DNA of 64,000 nucleotides from Alectoria sarmentosa (lineage: Eukaryota > Ascomycota > Lecanoromycetes > Lecanorales > Parmeliaceae). Both the position numbers and the translations under genes were made by a program. Position 1 is the stretch's first letter. Every line of letters begins with the position of its first letter. The stretch covers positions 17,691-81,690 of the forward strand of contig WOGZ01000146.1 of NCBI GenBank assembly GCA_009733775.1. Reading direction: 5' to 3'. The notes beneath the pieces are model-generated. The model did no database searches. It was not told where the DNA came from and saw only the letters and a list, made by a program, of their open reading frames with translations. Below are positions 57,900-64,000 of the stretch, piece by piece.

Positions 57900-60800
57900 A
57901 AATTATTAAAATATCGTATCTTTAAATTAAATCACTTATAATAATTAAAATTTAAATAATTCGCATCGAGATAACGATTCGTCTCGTTAATAATAACGAA
58001 TATAAAGAAAATATTAAAATATTCATTTAATTAACAAATCGAAAGAAATAATTATATATTATTTTTATATAACTTAAATTAATTTCACGAATTACTTTAC
58101 GAAAACAATTTCGATAATTCATTTTTGTCGTCAATGCTCGAAAATCTTTATTTTGAGAAATTTTTTGTTTCGTTATTTAAAGAAAACTTGAAAAGATCTT
58201 ATTAAACATATTTCGAAAGTATTTGAAGTTATTAAAGCATTATAAATCGTTAAACAATCTTCGATCGTAAATTCGAAAGTTAAAAAAGTGATCGAATCTT
58301 TAAATAAGAATTTCGTTTTTATATCAAAATACGCTTTTAGAGAATATCATTATGTTATCACGAATCTGAAATTTATTTTAAATTCGAAAATTATGTTTAT
58401 TTGCGTAAATTTCGAACTCGAAATCACATTTTTAAATCGAATTCAACGTTAAAAGTTTTTTTCAAACATCAAGATTTCGAAAATGATATCGTCGATATGA
58501 ATCAGAGGATTTGATAACGTTATATATAACATTAACGAGTTTATTATAATAATAACGTATATAAACGACGAATTATTAAACGATATTTCAACAATCGCGA
58601 AAATGATTATAAAAACACATTTAATCGATAATTTGAAAATTAATATGTTAATTAATAACGACGTTTTCGTGTCACAAAAAATCAAGTTCGATTTATTAAT
58701 GAGAAAATAATTATCGACGTTTATCAAAATCTCGTTGTTAAAATCGAGATCGTTATTTAAAAAAAATTCGAAATACGTCGAATTATTCGTGTTAAGAAAA
58801 TGGTTATTATATTAACTTTATTAATAATGTTAATGTTAATAACATATCATAACACGTTATTAAAAAATAAAGATTTTTTATTCGAATTTTAATATAAACA
58901 AAATCTCGAACGTGAAAAAAACGTTTTCGTTTATATCGTAGATTTCTCATTTTCTTTTATATAATTTCGCAATTTTTTAGATCGTTTAACACGAATTATT
59001 CGAAGAATTCGTTTAAATTTTATAATCGAGTTTCGAGAAAAAAAATGTTATTTTATTATTTTCGAGATAATCTCGTTTATCGTAAAAAATTAAATATTTA
59101 AAAAATTCAAACAATTATGAAAATTCAGAATTATTAAAGAATTGTTTATAATAATAATCGAAATCGTTATTTATACGATTTTCGAATCATTTTTTAAGTA
59201 TGAAAATCGATTTATAACATTTATAATAATCGATCTCGTTCACGAACACGTGTTTTTTAATAATATCATAATTTATAATAACATTTAAAAAGAAGCTTTT
59301 CAAATCGTTATCGTTATCATGAAATTTTTTGAAATATAAATGAATCAAGATATCATCGTCGACATTTTCGAAAAAAAATAAATGTTAATTTTTTTGAAAT
59401 CGAGAATTGATTTTAAGTCGTTGAGAATGTATTTGCTTAATTAAAAAAATAAAAAAGTTATTAATGAAACCTTTAATAAGTTATATAAGCAAGGAAAAAT
59501 GATTTAATCGAATCAATTTACGAAATACAATTATTTATATTTTGTAATTTGATATGACATTTTTTTTGATAAAAAAGATAAAATCGTTATCGACATCAGA
59601 GATCTGAATAAAATCACGAAAATGAATAATTATCTTATGCTTTTGTAATCAGATATCATCAATTCGATAATTAATTATCATTATATCTTTATTATAAATG
59701 TTATAAACTAATTTCATTAATTTTTTATCAAAATTCTCGATTATTATAAGTTTATAATAATATTTTATCGAGATTAAAAATAATTAAACGTGATTTTGAT
59801 AAATTATAAAAAATCGTTATTTTACGTTCAAAGACAAATTAATAAGATGTTGAAATCGTTTTAAGACTTTATTAAAATATACGTTAACGATATAATAACT
59901 TTTTTTCGTATTTTAACAGAACATTTAAAGCATTTACGAAAAATCTTTATCTTATTTCGAGAACGTCGAGTTAACTTGAATTTCAAAAAATCTTTTTTCG
60001 AATATTCATTAATGATTTTTTTGAGACAATACGTCGATAATTTAAAAATGTTTTTTTTAATAAACAAAATTCGCGTTATAAAGACATTAAGATTTTTTAA
60101 TAATTTACGTAATTTCGAGATTTATTTAAACTTAACGAGATGATTACGCTTATTCATTTATTAATATATTTAAATTATTAAATTTTTATAAAAGCGAAAG
60201 ATTCGTTTTATATAAAAATTATTAACGAAAAAAGAAAGTTAAGTTAGCGAATCTGTTAAAAAGCGATAATCGATGAAATTTATAATCAATAATTTTACGA
60301 AATCAGAGATTTAAATATATTAAAACCTTTAAAAGACTTTTAATAATTCGATTTTTTTGATACATTATGATGAAAAGCGACGTTTTTATATCGATATCGA
60401 TAATTCGAAGAAATGAGATTTCGTGATAATGATTTATCACGTTAAAGAAAATTCGAAATTTGATAAAAATGTTATTATAACAAAAACTTTAATATAATCG
60501 ATTATGTTTTTAAGTAAACTTTTTAACGAAGTAAAAAAAAATTATTAATTTATAAAATTCGAAGTCGTCGAAATCGTATAAATTATTAAAAAGATTAGAT
60601 ACATGATCGAATTATTTTCGATTTCGTTTATAATTATTTATATCGATCATTTTGTTATCGTATCAATTTCTCGATAAATTACATTAACGATTTTTAGCAT
60701 CGATAAACTCAATTTTCGTTTAATAAAAGTCTTTTAATATTTGTCAAGTTTTAATCTTATTATTCGTTATAAGATTAATAAGTCAAATGTGATATTAAAC

Positions 60801-63137
60801 GATTTTTTCAGATTGTCGGAAACGAGTTTCGATGTGATATTAAACGCTTTTTTTAAATTGTCGAAAACGAGTTTCGATTCTTCTTTCGAAAGAATTTTTG
60901 ATATATTTTACGAGCACGTTATCGAGATTCTCGATTTTAATTTCATAAACGTTATAAAAATAAAAGTCGTTTATCACATCACATTGATAAAAATATCGAA
61001 TAATTTTAAAATACGATTTCGTTAGGCGTATAAAGCGAACGATCAATGAAAAAAAGTTTTTATCATTTTCAAAAAGAGATTGTTTGAGCAGAAATTCGAA
61101 TTAACGACGTTATTCGTACGATAGAAAGACATATCGACAACGTCGTCGAAAATTACTTCGAAAGTTATGAAAGAGATTATTAAAAAAGTCATTAAAGAAT
61201 TCGAGCAATTGAAAATTCGTTTTAAGTTTCGTAATAATTTAATATATTACATTTTCGATAATGATAGAAAGAGATTGTGCATTTCTCATTTTATAAAAAA
61301 GAAAGTTTTTCGCATAATTTATGATTTGTCAAATTATAGCGATTTTTATAGAATATGTGATCGTTTATCAAGTTTTGTTTACGTTTAATAATTTATTAAG
61401 CGATTACGATTTTATATTGTTTATTGCCCAGAATATCAAATTTATTAAATCACGAGACATTTTTCGTATAATTCGCTCAATCTTATTATAACGCTTTCGA
61501 TTTCGTTTTACATTTTAATAATGAATTTCGTAATCGAATTTTTCGAAATCGACGATCATAATGTTTTGTTTATAATAATAAATAAGTTTACGAAGAAAAT
61601 GTTTTTCGTGATTGAAAAAGATATTTGAAATGTTGTTAATTGAGTAAATATCGTTATTATCGCATTGTTTAAACACGATTAAAATATCTCAAAATTCTTT
61701 ATCAACGATCGCGATTTTAAATTTATGTCGATATTTTGAAAAACGATCTTCGATCGTCTTGAAATAAACTTTTTTATTTCGATTATTTATTATTCTCAAA
61801 TAAATGAGTAATTCGAACGTATAAATCAAATAATAAAGATAATATTACGTTATTATATAACAAAGAACATTAATTAACGTTAAGCGTTATCATTTATTAA
61901 TGCTATTCTCAATAATTCAATTAATTTTATTATCGAATTCGCTTTTAACGAGTTAATTTATAAATTTCGAATAAACGATAATATTAATTTTCTCGAAAAT
62001 TTATCTTTATAAGATTTTAAAAAGTTATGATTAATTAAATAAAAAGTAGTGAATGAAGTTATAATATTCGCGAACGTTATGATTAAGATTCGTTATAATG
62101 ATAAATATACGTTATTTAATTTTAAAAAAGATAACGAAGTTTATTTTCGTTTATATTATAAATATAAGATTTTTGAAAAAGAAAATCGAAAATTTCATTA
62201 ATAGCGTGTCGGTCCCTTTTCGATATTTAGCAAAATCGATAATTTTGTTTATAAATTCGATTTGTCTTTTATTATGAAAATCTGATCGATAATCTTTATA
62301 GCATAATTGAAATTAATTTCAAAAAACGAAGATTCGTATTGACGTTCTCGTTTCACGAATTCATTTTCGATAAAAGACGAAGATCGATTTTTGAATTTTT
62401 ACGAAATTGAGAAACTCGTCGAAAGAAAAATTGTTAATAAAAAATTCGAATATTTCGTTAAATGATTGAATTATAATAAATAGCATAATGTTTAATATAA
62501 ATTGAAAAACTTAAACTTCGTTAAAAATCTCGTCGTCGATTATGAGTGAACGCATATTTCGAAATTTATGTCGACGTGAAAAGAACGTCGCAACGTTATA
62601 ATTACAAAAGCAAAAAATTTCGTTTCAAAAACGAAGAAATTTCTTTTATAAACATTTTATCAATTTTATGTTTTCGAAGCAACAATTATCATAATAATTT
62701 CGATGAAATCTCAAACGCGTTTTTGAGAATCGCGTTCTCGAAAATCGCGTTTTCGAGAATCGCGTTTTCAAGAATCGCGAACCGTTAAACGAATCGAATA
62801 TTTTTAAGTCATCATTTTTGTTATAACATCGATTTCGAAACGTTTTCGATAATTTTATTTCAAGAATTCTTTTAAGACGATAAGCGAAATGTCTCATTAA
62901 TTCGTTATTATGTTATCGTTTATTATAATATTCGAATCATAATTTCACGACTTTATTAATCGAGGAATTTGTTTTTCGATTATGTTATGATCGATAAATA
63001 TGCAAGAAAATTTAAAGTTAAAAATCATATCGAAGACGATAAAGGATATTTGCGTATGAAAATAATTTTATGTAAAAATGATAATATAGGCACGTGGGAA
63101 CGGATTTCTTGATTATATATATTTATTATTAAAAAAG
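57900..63137 (+). mobile_element. Ty3/Gypsy chromovirus fossil 2: protease, RT, integrase and chromodomain in order
   Basis: Plus-strand translation, allowing stops and frame changes, shows a nearly complete pol. Protease region: HLIDNLKINMLINNDV (about 58,620). Reverse transcriptase: KRKIVIDIRDLNKI (59,575), KKSLFYVQRQINKML (59,810), YVNDIITFF (59,880; normally YVDDI), FEIYLNLT (60,115). Integrase zinc region: LIYYIFDNDRKRLCI (61,230) to YDLSNYSDFYRICDRL and YCPEYQ (61,420). Core: NDRDFKFM (61,700). GPF/Y-type module: VYFRLYYKYKI, RVGPFRYLAKS (62,130-62,230). Chromodomain trace: IVNKKFEYFVK, NLNFVKNLVVDYE (62,424-62,546). No 5' LTR matching the candidate 3' LTR was found. Fungal element, dead. 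Confidence 0.82.
62725..62784 (+). repeat. Four 15-bp tandem repeats in the 3' coding tail of Gypsy fossil 2
   Basis: Units GAGAATCGCGTTCTC, GAAAATCGCGTTTTC, GAGAATCGCGTTTTC and AAGAATCGCGAACCG follow each other at 62,725-62,784. In the open frame 62546-62788 they encode repeated RIAFS/KIAFS pentapeptides just after the chromodomain trace. Confidence 0.8.
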
Positions 63138-63420
63138 ATGTTATTTGTATCTCACGATAGCGAGAACGCTATCTTTGATTCTTTTATTAACATTTAATAT
63201 AAAATCGGCGATTAGTAAATTTTATTAAAAAGCATTTATTTTATCGAAATATTTATCTCGCTTAATAATTATCTCTGTTATAAAGATATTTCGCCAAGCT
63301 TATAGCTTGACAAATTTACATAAATAGTTATTTTCGTGAGAGAGAATTAATTAATCTTTCACTTATCAGATTTCAGAACGTACTTTTATATCAAAAATCA
63401 TTAAACGTAAACGACGAAAT
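63138..63420 (+). repeat. Candidate 3' LTR region of Gypsy fossil 2 with hairpin
   Basis: Begins TGTTAT at 63,138 and is less decayed than its surroundings (CGCCAAGCTTATAGCTTGAC). It carries a perfect 7-bp stem with a 4-nt loop (GATAGCGAGAACGCTATC, 63,155-63,172) and a 6-bp palindrome around TAT (63,295-63,309). The right end is not defined. A partner copy upstream was not found, so the LTR call is an inference from position after pol. Confidence 0.4.
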
Positions 63421-64000
63421 TGCGATATTTATAATAGTTTTAATTTTATATTGTAATGAGAAAATTATTTACGAATTAATTATAATATTATTATTATCGC
63501 ATAATTAAATTAAACATTTACGAATAAAATTAAAAAAATTGTAAAAAAAAACGAAAAAACGAAATAAATTAAGTTTTTTATATATAAATTCAATATCGCG
63601 ATGCGATAACGAGCGAATATTAAATAATAACGCGCGCTTTAATAACGTTAACGAATTTATGTTATTATTATAATAATTATAAAATATATCGCCCTTTAAC
63701 TTTATTGTTATTTTTTAATATAAAAAATATAAAAAAATTTATTTAATGCATTGTTAATAAAAATTAAATAAATGAATATATATAATAAAAAGAAATTTTT
63801 ATCGATTATATCGGTTTAATAAAAATGTTTATAATTTAACATTTTAAAAAAATGTTACGAAATTAATAATATAATATTATTATTATTACTATTATTATTT
63901 AACGTTAAAGAATTATTTCGTTATAAATCGCAGTGTTGCGTCGTAAAGACGATAACGTTATAGTATTTTTTTTTTTTTTTTTTTTTTTTTTTATTTTTAA

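Larger units (their letters stand above)
44441..64000. repeat. AT-rich degenerate block 2, at least 19.5 kb, decayed transposons (RIP-like)
   Basis: From about 44,440 to the window end the sequence is extremely AT-rich and lacks any intact gene. Translations on both strands still show retroelement polyproteins whose Gln, Arg, Trp and Cys codons have become stops or Tyr/Ile/Lys codons, the pattern expected from C-to-T and G-to-A change. Much of the remaining C and G is in CpG. Homopolymer T tracts occur at 44,694-44,724, 54,598-54,621 and 63,966-63,992. Individual elements are listed separately. The stretches 44,450-45,640 and 52,600-55,600 could not be assigned in detail. Confidence 0.85.

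Noticed and set aside
58449..58727. 92-codon minus-strand frame in AT-rich block 2
   Set aside because: Shadow of the plus-strand Gypsy protease region; Ile/Asn-rich low complexity.

Overview
The window reads as nuclear DNA of a filamentous ascomycete (Pezizomycotina). The genes are split by short GT-AG introns, mostly 42-155 bp, with CTGAC/CTAAC-type branch sites. They encode typical fungal families: Atg13, an Rgt1-like Zn2Cys6 regulator, eRF3/Sup35 with a Q/N/Y-rich head, a HET-domain protein and a hydrolase-NACHT-WD40 NLR-like protein. No tRNA or rRNA gene was recognised. I could not place the organism below this level. Sharp gene-rich/AT-rich compartments of this kind are known from several Dothideomycetes and other ascomycetes.

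Layout. From 1 to about 32,160 the base composition is ordinary and genes are dense: ATG13 (3' end cut by the window edge), a KpsF/GutQ-type sugar isomerase, an Rgt1-like transcription factor, TSR2, an HSL-type alpha/beta hydrolase with a long tail, a BSD-domain protein, mitochondrial IND1, a Ran-binding (Yrb30-type) protein, SUP35, a small orphan gene and a HET-domain gene with an in-frame TAG. From about 32,168 to 34,430 there is a 2.3-kb AT-rich block with internal repeats. From 34,430 to 44,440 composition is again ordinary: a possible truncated gene relic, a 1,682-aa NLR-like gene, a fructosamine-kinase-family gene only 140 bp away in head-to-head orientation, and an MFS transporter. From about 44,440 to the window end lie roughly 19.5 kb of very AT-rich DNA with no intact gene. 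Read on both strands it still shows two plus-strand Gypsy polyprotein fossils (the second ending in a chromodomain), one minus-strand Copia fossil, inverted and tandem repeats, and a short LTR-flanked element without coding capacity.

How the parts relate. The left arm is housekeeping: autophagy initiation, ribosome assembly (TSR2), translation termination (SUP35), complex I assembly (IND1) and Ran binding. The middle holds two non-self-recognition type genes (HET and NLR) on either side of a degenerate AT-rich block. The AT-rich blocks look like transposons inactivated by C-to-T mutation, as in repeat-induced point mutation (RIP), but by eye much of the surviving C and G sits in CpG. The most unusual items are the 1.94-kb LTR element filled with tandem repeats (55,614-57,553), a catalytic Asp-to-His change in the fructosamine-kinase homologue, the in-frame TAG of the HET gene, and the paired TGACTC sites between the Ran-binding gene and SUP35.
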